A DNA stretch of 62,350 nucleotides, taken from Lysobacter_F sp035645555 (GTDB lineage: Bacteria > Pseudomonadota > Gammaproteobacteria > Xanthomonadales > Xanthomonadaceae). The notes under the pieces are model-generated. The model made no database searches, was not told the DNA's origin, and was given only the letters and a program-made list of their open reading frames with translations. Made by a program: the position numbers and the translations under genes. Each line of letters begins with the position of its first letter. Within the stretch, counting starts at the first letter, position 1. The stretch is from NCBI GenBank assembly GCA_035645555.1, contig DASQMI010000090.1, forward strand, positions 1 through 62,350. The letters run 5' to 3'. This document shows, in pieces, positions 1-8,196 of the stretch.

Positions 1-311
1 ACCGCGACGCTGCTGCGCTCGATGCGCACCGCGTCGGCGAACCCGCAACCGGATGCGGTGACGCGGTCGTCCAGCCGCGTCCACGTCATGTCCGCCTGCG
101 CGAGCGCGGCGCCGCACGCGGCCGGATCGGCGGACGCGCGCGCCAGCTTGAAGCGCGTTAGTCGGTTCGGTGCGGCGTCGATGCGCAACGGTGCCCACGG
201 GTTCCAGTCGTCCGGGATCGCCAGACGCCCCGAGCGCACGCCCCACACCGCCAGCAGCACCAGCAGCACGAACAGCAGCCACGGCCTCGGCGAGCGTCCC
301 GCGCGGGTCAT
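1..311 (-). CDS. Extensin-like family protein, N-terminal part (cut by window edge)
   Basis: Only the first ~103 codons are inside the window; the gene runs off the left edge. The start is the ATG at 311. A short positively charged N terminus is followed by one hydrophobic helix (about residues 10-26), so a membrane anchor or signal peptide is likely. Then comes a segment with the pattern NPWAPL...LTRFKLAR followed by Cys-containing stretches, which I recognise from the bacterial 'extensin-like' C-terminal domain family, a periplasmic family of unclear enzymatic role. The next gene on the same strand ends at 371 and is upstream of this one, so the two may be co-transcribed. The family call rests on the N-terminal signature only. 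Confidence 0.6.
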   Translation of the reverse strand, partial: MTRAGRSPRPWLLFVLLVLLAVWGVRSGRLAIPDDWNPWAPLRIDAAPNRLTRFKLARASADPAACGAALAQADMTWTRLDDRVTASGCGFADAVRIERSSVA

Positions 312-370
312 GCGGGGACGATCGCCGAGCGCGCGTCAATCGCGCGTCGGCCGGCGATCGTCGCCGCTCG

Positions 371-1216
371 TCAGCCGCCCAGCGACAGCGGCGCGCCGGT
401 GATGAGCTTCTGGCAGAACACGCCGAACACGACGGTGCCCAGCACCATCGCCAGCGTCGCGGCAAGCAGCACACCCGAGGTCAGCGTCCGGAACCCACCG
501 CTGCCGCTGCGGCGGGCGCGGAAGTAGAGCTCCAGCAGCGCCAGCGGCACGAGGAAGCAGCCGAACTTCCAGAACGCGAAGAACGGATCGCTGAAGCTGA
601 CCGGATAGCCCGCCGCCTTCGCCGACGCGAAATACGCGAACACCCCGACGCGGAGGAACCACTGCCCGTTCGACACCAGATACAGGCGCATCGCCCATTC
701 CCGATGCACGCCGAAGTCGCGGCGGCGTGCGGCGAGGTAGGCGGCTGCGGCGAAGGCCAGGATCAGCACCCCATTGAGCGACGTACCGAGCGCGTCCAGC
801 CGCGTCGGGCTGGTGCCGCGCACCCACACCAGATAGAAGCCCGACAGGCTCAGCACAACCACGGTGACGAGGAACAGGCGGCCGTTCCAGCGATGGAAGG
901 TCGGAAAGCGCGCGCGGATCCAGGGCATCAGCTGCAACGCGCCGCCGAGCGCGATGATGCCGGCGCCGAGTGCATGGCTCGCGTAGGCCGCATTGCCGAC
1001 ATCGTCGCCGGCCACGTACGGCCTGCGGCCGAACGCGGCGAGCCGGTTCCACATCTCCAGATCGCCGCTGGCCACCGACGCGCCGTAGAACGCGGCGATG
1101 TAATAGAAGAACGCCCACTGCGCGAGCAGCATCGCCCCCAGCCAGACGGCGGCGGCGCGTTCCAGCCCGCCGCCCGGCGTCTTGAGCACTCGCGGTCCCG
1201 CCATCGAATACGCCAT
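371..1216 (-). CDS. DUF2306-type multi-pass membrane protein
   Basis: A 281-residue polytopic membrane protein. Hydrophobic segments are visible at roughly residues 23-45, 80-100, 113-135, 145-165, 205-225 and 245-270. A conserved-looking loop, FHRWNGR, sits after the second segment; the 'HR..GR' signature with flanking helices is typical of DUF2306 proteins. The function of the family is not known and no catalytic residues can be named. An internal ATG five codons in (MAGPRVLK) is an alternative start. The gene faces away from another DUF2306-like gene at 1531, with a ~310-base divergent spacer, and its 3' end is 60 bases from the extensin-like gene. Confidence 0.65.
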   Translation of the reverse strand: MAYSMAGPRVLKTPGGGLERAAAVWLGAMLLAQWAFFYYIAAFYGASVASGDLEMWNRLAAFGRRPYVAGDDVGNAAYASHALGAGIIALGGALQLMPWIRARFPTFHRWNGRLFLVTVVVLSLSGFYLVWVRGTSPTRLDALGTSLNGVLILAFAAAAYLAARRRDFGVHREWAMRLYLVSNGQWFLRVGVFAYFASAKAAGYPVSFSDPFFAFWKFGCFLVPLALLELYFRARRSGSGGFRTLTSGVLLAATLAMVLGTVVFGVFCQKLITGAPLSLGG

Positions 1217-1530
1217 TGGCCTTCCCTCCCATATCGCGCATCACGCTGGGCGACCGCGCATGCGCCGGCAAGACCGATGCGACCAGCGACGGCCGGACGG
1301 AACGAAGCGCGGGGCGGCGGAACGAACGGCGACCGGCGTCGCCGGGCCGCGACCGTGGCGCGGCAGTACCGCGCGCACCGGTTCGGAGGTGCCATCGCAG
1401 AAGGCTGCGACCTTGCCGGAACCTCGGAACCGCGGCTCGTTCCCCCGAAACCGCTGTTCGTCGCAGCCCGGCTCCCCCCCGCTGCGCTTGCGGCGCAGAG
1501 TAGGCATGCGCCACCACCAAGGGGTCTTGC
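1217..1530. other. Divergent intergenic region
   Basis: About 314 bases between two divergently transcribed DUF2306-like genes. It must hold the promoters of both, but I see no convincing -35/-10 pair, operator palindrome or small gene. Reading frames that cross it are extensions of antisense frames. It is as GC-rich as the neighbouring genes. Confidence 0.5.
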
Positions 1531-2232
1531 ATGCTCTGGGTACACATCATCGCCGGATTGCTCGCCATCGCCGCCGGGTTCGTGGCGCTGTACGCCCGCA
1601 AGGGCAGCACGACCCATCGCCGGTTCGGCCGCGTGTTCGCGTACGCGATGGTCGTCATGACGCTCAGTGCCGTCATGGTCGCGGCGTTCCTGCGCCCCAA
1701 CCCGGGCAACATCGTCGCCGGAACGACCACGTTCTACCTGGTCTGCACCGGATGGCTCGCGGTCGCACGCACGGTGGCCGCAAGCCGCGCCTGGCTCGTG
1801 GGACTGGCCACGGCGGCGCTCGGCATCAGCGCCTACGCATTCGGCATCGGCGGAATCGCCTGGCAGTTGCCGGGCCGGTCGATCGCCGGCATTCCCGCGG
1901 TGGCCTTGCTGATGTTCGGCGTGGTCGCGCTGCTGGCCGCACTTGGCGACGTCCGCCTGATCCGGCGCGGTCATCTGGAAGGACCGGCGCGGCTGCTCCG
2001 GCACCTGTGGCGGCTCGGGTTCGCGATGTGGATTGCGGTCAGCTCGTTCTTTCTCGGCCAGGCGGACGAATTCCCGGCCGCCGTCCGTGCCTCGGGCGTG
2101 CTGTCGGTTCCCGTGCTGGCGGTCGCCGCGACCCTGCTCTACTGGGTGGTGAAGCAGACGCTCGCGGTGCGGCGGCACCGTCACCGGACGCAACCCGCGC
2201 AGCCGGTGGCCGGGCTGTCGTCGCAGGCCTGA
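1531..2232 (+). CDS. DUF2306-like membrane protein
   Basis: A 233-residue membrane protein that is hydrophobic almost from the first residue (MLWVHIIAGLLAIAAG), with about six or seven predicted helices. It has the THRRFGR motif after the first hairpin, the same HR..GR signature seen in the divergent neighbour at 371-1216. The C terminus is a short basic, His/Arg-rich cytoplasmic tail. Family members have no assigned function. The pair probably arose from one superfamily but the two proteins are not close copies. The stop is followed after ~80 bases by the sensor kinase gene, so read-through transcription into the two-component pair is possible. Confidence 0.6.
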   Translation: MLWVHIIAGLLAIAAGFVALYARKGSTTHRRFGRVFAYAMVVMTLSAVMVAAFLRPNPGNIVAGTTTFYLVCTGWLAVARTVAASRAWLVGLATAALGISAYAFGIGGIAWQLPGRSIAGIPAVALLMFGVVALLAALGDVRLIRRGHLEGPARLLRHLWRLGFAMWIAVSSFFLGQADEFPAAVRASGVLSVPVLAVAATLLYWVVKQTLAVRRHRHRTQPAQPVAGLSSQA

Positions 2233-2310
2233 GCGCGCCGTTTGCCGGTGGCCACTGGACGCGCGCTACCCGGCTGGTCACAGTACGGGCGAAAGCACGG
2301 GCCGCCTCGC

Positions 2311-3390
2311 ATGACGCGCGATCAGGAGCACGGTTTCTTCCGCAGGGCGTTCGCCTGGCCGCGGCTGCGCGTCGTGCTGGTCGCGTCCGCGATCGCCGGC
2401 ACGGTCATGCTCGCGGGCTGGACCGGCTCGGCAGCGGTGCTCTACCTGCGCCTGTTGCTACTCGGCATCGCGCTCGTGCTCGTCTTCAGCCTGTTCGAGC
2501 GGTGGCCGCGCACCCTGCCCCGCTGGGTCGCGCGCTGGGCGCTGCAGATCATCGCGGTCGCCGTCACCGTGCCGTTCGCCACCGCGATGATCTATTCGCT
2601 GACGACCCTCGGCGACCCGGTCCCCTGGGTGCACGACAAGCTGCGCATGGCCGGCTACGGAATGATCACCGGCCTCGCCATCCTCGTGACGCCGTGGATC
2701 GCGATGGTGGCGGTGCTGCGCGAGATCAGCGGCCGAGCGCAGCGGCAGGCGCTGGCATTCGAGCTCGAGCGCAGCCAGCTCGAGCGGGAAGCGCTGCAGG
2801 CCAGGATGAGCCTGCTGCAGTCGCAGGTCGAGCCGCACTTCCTGTTCAACACGCTGGCCAACGTGCGCGAGCTGGTGGAGCTGGGCTCGCCGCAGGCCTC
2901 CAGCATGCTGCAGAGCCTGATCGCCTACCTGCGTGCCGCGGTGCCGCGCCTGCATCGCGCCGCCAGCACGTTCGCGGAGGAGATCGAACTGGTCCGAGCC
3001 TATCTCGACATCATGCAGATGCGCATGTCCGATCGGCTGCGCTTTTCCATCCACGCCGCGCCGGCCGCACTGGATGCGACGTGCCCGCCGGCGGCCCTGC
3101 TGGTGCTGGTGGAGAACGCGGTCCGCCACGGCATCGACCCCAGCGAGACCGGCGGTTCGATCGTGGTCAACGTGCGGCTGGAGGACGGCTTCTGCGTCGC
3201 CGAGGTGCTGGACACCGGTGTCGGCTTCGGCCACGGCAGCGCGGGCCTGGGCACTGGGCTCGACAACCTGCGCGAGCGCCTGCGGCTGGCGTACGGCCCG
3301 CAGGCCAGCGTCGAACTGAGCCCGAACATGCCCAGCGGCGTGCGCGCCGTCATGCGGATACCGCAAGGAGGCCGCGATGAGCCCCGATAG
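2311..3390 (+). CDS. LytS/YehU-type sensor histidine kinase
   Basis: A 359-residue membrane histidine kinase of the His_kinase (LytS/YehU/AlgZ) class. I start it at the ATG at 2311; a longer frame with a TTG start at 2242 has no ribosome-binding site and adds no domain. Four hydrophobic helices (about residues 20-38, 42-62, 75-98, 115-135) form the input region, then a coiled linker rich in ELERSQLERE. The phospho-acceptor segment QVEPHFLFN puts the active His near residue 176. The ATPase domain follows, with VENAVRHG (N box) and a DTGVGFG-type G box. No periplasmic sensor domain is present. It overlaps the response-regulator gene by 14 bases, so the two are translationally coupled. Confidence 0.88.
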   Translation: MTRDQEHGFFRRAFAWPRLRVVLVASAIAGTVMLAGWTGSAAVLYLRLLLLGIALVLVFSLFERWPRTLPRWVARWALQIIAVAVTVPFATAMIYSLTTLGDPVPWVHDKLRMAGYGMITGLAILVTPWIAMVAVLREISGRAQRQALAFELERSQLEREALQARMSLLQSQVEPHFLFNTLANVRELVELGSPQASSMLQSLIAYLRAAVPRLHRAASTFAEEIELVRAYLDIMQMRMSDRLRFSIHAAPAALDATCPPAALLVLVENAVRHGIDPSETGGSIVVNVRLEDGFCVAEVLDTGVGFGHGSAGLGTGLDNLRERLRLAYGPQASVELSPNMPSGVRAVMRIPQGGRDEPR

Positions 3391-4159
3391 CCCGACCGCG
3401 CTGATCGCCGACGACGAGCCGCTGCTGCGCCAGTCGCTCGCCCGCATGCTCGGCGACGCCTGGCCCGAGCTGCGGATCGTCGCGGAGGCACGCAACGGAC
3501 GCGACGCGGTCAGGCTGTACGAATCCACCCGGCCGGACATCTGCTTTCTCGACGTGCACATGCCTGGCATGAGCGGGGTCGAGGCGGCCTGCGCGATCGG
3601 GCGTCGCGCGCATCTGGTGTTCGTGACCGCGTTCACCGACTACGCCGTGCAGGCGTTCGAGCAGGGCGCGCTCGATTACCTGGTAAAGCCGGTCGAGGCG
3701 CCGCGGCTGGCGGATACGGTGGCGCGATTGAAGGCCCGCCTGCGGACCGACGTGCCCGAGAGCACGGTGGCGGCGATCGAGGAACTCGCCGCACGGCTCA
3801 ACCGGGCGCGGGATAAGGCGCCGCTGCGCTGGCTGCGCGCTTCGGTCGGCCAGTCGGTGCAGCTCATCGCCGCAGAGCGGATCGACTTCCTGCGCTCGGA
3901 CGAGAAATACACCGTGCTCGCCTGGCGCGACGAGGGCGGCACCCGCCGCGAGGCGCTGGTGCGCGTGCCGTTGAAGGAACTGGTGGCGCAGCTCGGCCCC
4001 GACAACTTCGTGCAGGTCCACCGCTCCTTCGCGGTCAACCTGGCGGCCGTCAGCCACGTCGTGCGCAGCGTCAACGAGACCGCGCAGGTGCACCTGCGCG
4101 ATCGTCCCGAAGTCATCCCGGTGAGCCGCAGCTACCTGCACGTGTTCCGGCAGATGTAG
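3377..4159 (+). CDS. LytTR-family response regulator
   Basis: A 260-residue two-domain regulator. The receiver domain (about residues 5-120) has the acidic pair ADDE near residue 12, the phospho-acceptor Asp near residue 59 in CFLDVHMPG, a conserved Thr in FVTAFTDYA and Lys in YLVKPVE. The C-terminal half (about 160-258) is a LytTR DNA-binding domain: the IDFLRSDEKYT stretch and the VQVHRSFAVNL motif are typical. It is the partner of the kinase encoded just upstream, with which it overlaps. LytTR regulators often control export, cell-surface or virulence genes; its targets cannot be read from this window. The next gene is convergent, 36 bases away. Confidence 0.9.
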   Translation: MSPDSPTALIADDEPLLRQSLARMLGDAWPELRIVAEARNGRDAVRLYESTRPDICFLDVHMPGMSGVEAACAIGRRAHLVFVTAFTDYAVQAFEQGALDYLVKPVEAPRLADTVARLKARLRTDVPESTVAAIEELAARLNRARDKAPLRWLRASVGQSVQLIAAERIDFLRSDEKYTVLAWRDEGGTRREALVRVPLKELVAQLGPDNFVQVHRSFAVNLAAVSHVVRSVNETAQVHLRDRPEVIPVSRSYLHVFRQM

Positions 4160-4195
4160 TCAGCCGGCCGCCTGCGGCATCGCGACCGGCACCGC

Positions 4196-4723
4196 TCACT
4201 TGCCCTGCAGCTTCGCCATCAGCTCGTCGCGATTCTGCTTCACGAACTCGACTGCCGCCGGATCGATGCCCTCCGGCAGCGTCTTCAGGTGACCAGCCTC
4301 CATCGCGCCGTGCGCCATCAGCGCCGCCACCAGCAGCTCGGAGGTGAGCGCGTAATCGCGGGTGGACAGTCCCGCCTGCTCGATCAGGCCGCGGGCCTTG
4401 GCGTTGCCGGCGAGGCGCTGCGCGTACTGCTCGCCGTTCTCGCGCGAGACGTTCTGACCGATGAACTCGGCAAGCTCCGGGTCGCTCTGCGCGGCGGCGG
4501 CGAGCCGCTTCTGCGCCTCGAACATCTTGTCGACGTTCTCCTGCGTCAGCGTGTAGCTGCCGGTCGCCGCGGCAGGCGCGGAGGCGGCCGGCGTGGCCGG
4601 CTCGGCGGTCGGCGCGTTCGCGGTCGCGTCCGTCGCGGCCGAGGCAGGGGCTTCGGTGCGCTCGCCGCAGGCGGTAAGCGCGAGCACGGAAATCAGGCAC
4701 AGGGCCAGGGCGGAACGCTGCAT
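4196..4723 (-). CDS. Small putative lipoprotein, hypothetical
   Basis: A 175-residue protein starting at the ATG at 4723, where a lipoprotein signal begins (MQRSALALCLISVLALTAC, with the lipid-modified Cys at residue 19). A longer frame to 4792 is possible but would hide the signal peptide. After the Cys comes an Ala/Pro/Thr-rich flexible linker of ~40 residues, then a soluble helical domain beginning near SYTLTQENVDK. I do not recognise the folded domain. The sorting residue after Cys is Gly, so outer-membrane delivery by Lol is the default expectation. It is convergent with the LytTR regulator and divergent from the TPR gene at 4879. Confidence 0.65.
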   Translation of the reverse strand: MQRSALALCLISVLALTACGERTEAPASAATDATANAPTAEPATPAASAPAAATGSYTLTQENVDKMFEAQKRLAAAAQSDPELAEFIGQNVSRENGEQYAQRLAGNAKARGLIEQAGLSTRDYALTSELLVAALMAHGAMEAGHLKTLPEGIDPAAVEFVKQNRDELMAKLQGK

Positions 4724-4878
4724 GGGGATTCCCTCGTGGATGGAGCCGGCATCATGCCCGTACCCGCGTGAGCGCAAAGGGCCAGGAGTCACGACCGCCG
4801 CGCCGCTCCACCGCCGAGGGAGCGCGTCGCCAGACGGTCCAGTACGATGGCCTGCACGCCCGTCGAGGTACTGCAGCC

Positions 4879-5829
4879 GTGACCCCCATCGCCGACGCGG
4901 ACTTCGACGCCCTCTACGACGCGGCGTACGCGGCCTTCGATGCGGGCCGGCTCGAGGATGCCTCCGAACTGTTCCGCCGGCTGCTGGAGCACGAACCGGA
5001 CACCGCCCACCTGCATTACATGCGTGGGCTCGCCCACAAGTACCTGCGCGACTGGCCGACCTCGCTGCAGCACAACCTGCTCGCGCTGGAGCACGCCGAC
5101 GAGCTCGACGAAGCGGCCGCGTGGAACGCCGGCATCGCGGCGACCGCGCTCGGCGACTGGGCGCGTGCGCGGCAGCTGTGGCGCGACTGCGGACTGGGGA
5201 TTCCCGACGGCGACGGACCGATCGATGGCGACTTCGGCCCGGTCAGCATCCGGCTGAATCCGTGGTCGGGTGGCGAGACCGTGTGGGCGCGCCGGATCGA
5301 CGTCGTGCGCGCGCGCCTGCTCAACGTGCCGCTGCCCGAGTCGGGCTACCGGTTCGGCGACATCGTCCTGCACGACGGCGCGGCGCTGGGCCGACGCCGG
5401 GTCGACGAGCGCGAGTACCCGGTGTTCAACGCCCTGCAACGACTGCAGCGCTCCGAGTTCCAGACGTTCGTGGCGTTCGTGTCGTGCGGCTCGGCCGCGG
5501 ATCTCGACGCGCTCGTGCAGGCACAGGCGCCCGGACTCGGCTGCATCGAGGACTGGACCGGCTCCATCGTCCACTACTGCCTGCGGTGCAGTTACGGCGC
5601 GCCGCATCGGCACGACGACGAGGCCCGCAAGGACTGGGCGGCCGAGCGCAACCTCGGCATCGCCGCGCAAAGCCTGCGCACGGTGGAGAAGCTGCTGCAC
5701 GCGTGGCAGCGCGGCGGCCACGGCCGGCAGGTGGACGAGGTACGCGCGACCGACCGGCCGATCCCGGAACCCGAGCCCGGCCAGGTGTGGTGGCTGGGCC
5801 CGGACGAGAGCGACGGCGAGGCCGACTGA
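4879..5829 (+). CDS. TPR-like repeat protein, hypothetical
   Basis: A soluble protein of ~316 residues. I choose the GTG at 4879 because homology-like sequence starts there (DADFDALYDAAYAAF); an upstream ATG at 4768 would add 37 residues of low-complexity basic sequence. The first ~110 residues are helical pairs of TPR character (AFDAGRLEDASELFRRLL, then HYMRGLAHKYLRDW). The C-terminal two thirds have an alpha/beta look with a short Cys pair (YCLRCSYG) and end in an acidic tail. I do not recognise the C-terminal domain; it could be a scaffold or an immunity-like protein. It is convergent with the M13 peptidase. Confidence 0.6.
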   Translation: MTPIADADFDALYDAAYAAFDAGRLEDASELFRRLLEHEPDTAHLHYMRGLAHKYLRDWPTSLQHNLLALEHADELDEAAAWNAGIAATALGDWARARQLWRDCGLGIPDGDGPIDGDFGPVSIRLNPWSGGETVWARRIDVVRARLLNVPLPESGYRFGDIVLHDGAALGRRRVDEREYPVFNALQRLQRSEFQTFVAFVSCGSAADLDALVQAQAPGLGCIEDWTGSIVHYCLRCSYGAPHRHDDEARKDWAAERNLGIAAQSLRTVEKLLHAWQRGGHGRQVDEVRATDRPIPEPEPGQVWWLGPDESDGEAD

Positions 5830-5916
5830 ACGGACCGTCGCAGGCGCAGCACCCGGGGCGCTGCGCGGAAACGTCGCCGGCACGTCGCCCCACGGGGGCG
5901 GCGCACCGGCACCGCA

Positions 5917-8049
5917 TCACCAGATGCGGACGCGCTGCTCCGGCGCGATGTAGTGCGGATCGCCCGGCTTGACGCCGAACGCGTCGTACCACGCATCGAT
6001 GTTCCGCAGCGGCGCGAACGCGCGGATCTGCCCCGGCGAGTGCGGGCCGTTCACCAGCTGCTGGCGCAGCGCATCGTCGCGCCACAGCGTGCGCCACACC
6101 TGCGCCCAGCCCATGAAGAAGCGCTGTTCGCCGGTGAAGCCGTCGATCACCGGCGCGGGCTTGCCGCCGAGCGAACGGCGGTAGGCTTCCAGCGCGATGG
6201 TGAGGCCGCCGAGGTCACCGATGTTCTCGCCCATCGCCACGCGGCCGTTGATGCGCATGCCGGGCAGCTGCGGGAACTCGTAGCTTTCGTACTGCGCGCC
6301 CAGCCTGGCCGCCTGCGCTTCGAACTTGGCGGCGTCCTCCTTGGTCCACCAGTCGCGCAGCAGCCCCTTGCCGTCGGACTTGCGGCCCTGGTCGTCGAAG
6401 CCGTGGATGATCTCGTGGCCGATCACCCCGCCGATGCCGCCGTAGTTCACCGCCGGGTCGGCATCAGGGTCGAAGAACGGCGGCTGCAGGATCGCGGCCG
6501 GGAACACGATCTCGTTCTTGACCGAGTTGTAGTAGGCGTTGACCGTCTGCGGCGTCATGCCCCACTCGAGCTCGTCGACCGACTTGCCGATGCGCGCACG
6601 ACGGAAGTCCCATTCGAACGCGCGTGCGCGGGCAGCGTTGCCGAACAGGTCGCCGTTGACCACGTTCAGCGCGCTGTAGTCGCGCCACTTGTCGGGGTGG
6701 CCGATCTTCAGTCCGAAGTTCTGCAGCTTGGCCATCGCCTCGGCCTTGGTGGCGGGGCTCATCCAATCCAGCTGCTCGAGCCGTGCGCCCATCGCCGCCT
6801 TCACGTTGGCGACCAGCGCATCCATCTTGGCCTTGGCGTCCGGCGGGTAGTAGAGCTTCACGTAATCGCGGCCGATCGCCTCGCCCATCGCGGCCTCGGT
6901 GAACGCCACGCCGCGCTTCCAGCGCTCGCGTTGCTGCGGCTGGCCGTTGAGGAACTTGCTGCGGAACTCGAACTCGGCGTCGACGAACCGCTTGGACAGC
7001 AGCGGCGCGGCGTCGTCGGTGGTGTGGAACGCGAGCCAGGCCTTCAGCGTGTCGAGGTCGGTGTCGGCGAAAATCTTCGCCATCTTCGGGAACGCGGTGT
7101 TCTGGCGCAGCACCACGCGCTGCGCGTGGTCGACGCCCGCGGCCTTGAAGTAGGCAGCCCACGGGAAGCCCGGCGCGTACGTGCCCATCTCGGCGAGCGC
7201 CACCGGGTTGTAGGTCTTGTCACGGTCGCGGCTATCCGCGCGGGTCCAGTGCGCCTCGGCGATCTTCGTTTCCATCGCCATGATGTCCGCCGCGCGCTGC
7301 TTGGGATTCCCCCAACCGGCCAGCGTCAGCATCTGCTCGAGATACGCGACGTAGCGCTCCCGCTGCGGCGCGAACTTCTCGTCCAGGTACATCTGGCGGT
7401 CGCCAAGGCCGAGGCCGGCCTGGCTCAGGTACAGCGTGTAGCGTTCCGGATCCTTCTGGTCGTCGCCGACGAACGGCGCGAACAGGCTGCCGCCGAAACC
7501 GCTGTTGCGGCGGCCCATCAGGACGGCCACGTCGTCCTTGCTGCGGGCATTGCGGATCGCAGCCAGATACGGCTGCAGCGGCGTGTCGCCGAGCGTCTCC
7601 ACCGCCGATTCGTCCATGAAGCCGCGATACAGCGCGGCGATCTTGGCGGCGTCGCCGCCGGTGGCCGGGTCGCCGAGCGGATAGCTCTCCACCAGCTGGC
7701 GCACGCGTGCTTCCGACAGCTCGCGCAGCGCATGGAACGAGCCGTAATTCGAGCGGTCGGCCGGGATCTGGGTGGTGCGGGCCCAGTTGCCGTTGACGTA
7801 GCCGAAGAAGTCGGCGCCCGGAGAGACCGAGCGGTCCATGCCGGCGAGGTCGATGCCCCAGGTGCCCATCTTCTGCGCGTCGATCGCGGCCCCGGCGCCG
7901 CCGCCGGTGGAATCGGCGGCGGTATCGAACAGCGCGACCGTCGTGCAGGCGGCATCGAGGCAGTCGGCCTCGTGCGCGTCGTGGGCCACCGCGGGCGCGG
8001 CGAACGTCATCGCCGCCAGCACGGCGGCACTCAGCAGGGTTTTCTTCAA
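5917..8049 (-). CDS. Secreted M13 family (neprilysin-like) metallopeptidase
   Basis: A 710-residue zinc endopeptidase of the M13 family (PepO/neprilysin). A signal peptide occupies about residues 1-22 (MKKTLLSAAV... ending AVAHD), so it acts outside the cytoplasm. The M13 N-terminal domain starts with GADFFGYVNGNW near residue 78. The catalytic HEIIH motif is at about 545-549, with the third zinc ligand Glu near residue 608 in ENIGDLGG. The C terminus ends with the family-typical PxxxxRVRIW, so the protein is full length. No cofactor gene is adjacent. It is a single transcription unit, convergent with the TPR gene and in line with dnaE2, which ends 147 bases upstream. Confidence 0.93.
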   Translation of the reverse strand: MKKTLLSAAVLAAMTFAAPAVAHDAHEADCLDAACTTVALFDTAADSTGGGAGAAIDAQKMGTWGIDLAGMDRSVSPGADFFGYVNGNWARTTQIPADRSNYGSFHALRELSEARVRQLVESYPLGDPATGGDAAKIAALYRGFMDESAVETLGDTPLQPYLAAIRNARSKDDVAVLMGRRNSGFGGSLFAPFVGDDQKDPERYTLYLSQAGLGLGDRQMYLDEKFAPQRERYVAYLEQMLTLAGWGNPKQRAADIMAMETKIAEAHWTRADSRDRDKTYNPVALAEMGTYAPGFPWAAYFKAAGVDHAQRVVLRQNTAFPKMAKIFADTDLDTLKAWLAFHTTDDAAPLLSKRFVDAEFEFRSKFLNGQPQQRERWKRGVAFTEAAMGEAIGRDYVKLYYPPDAKAKMDALVANVKAAMGARLEQLDWMSPATKAEAMAKLQNFGLKIGHPDKWRDYSALNVVNGDLFGNAARARAFEWDFRRARIGKSVDELEWGMTPQTVNAYYNSVKNEIVFPAAILQPPFFDPDADPAVNYGGIGGVIGHEIIHGFDDQGRKSDGKGLLRDWWTKEDAAKFEAQAARLGAQYESYEFPQLPGMRINGRVAMGENIGDLGGLTIALEAYRRSLGGKPAPVIDGFTGEQRFFMGWAQVWRTLWRDDALRQQLVNGPHSPGQIRAFAPLRNIDAWYDAFGVKPGDPHYIAPEQRVRIW

Positions 8050-8196
8050 GGCGGCTCTCCCGTCAAACAGTCGTGGCCCGCGGCGCGCCGCGCCGGGGCG
8101 TGTCTCCCCAAGGGATACGCCCTTCTATCCGGTCCGCGCGGGCCTCGGCCTGTGCCATGGGTTGGGGCCGGTGCGATTCGCTCGGACGGCCGGCCG

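Noticed and set aside
8096..8122. Imperfect inverted repeat (gggcgtgtc / gatacgccc) between dnaE2 and the M13 gene as a terminator
   Set aside because: The arms have mismatches, the loop is large and no T-run follows on the minus strand.
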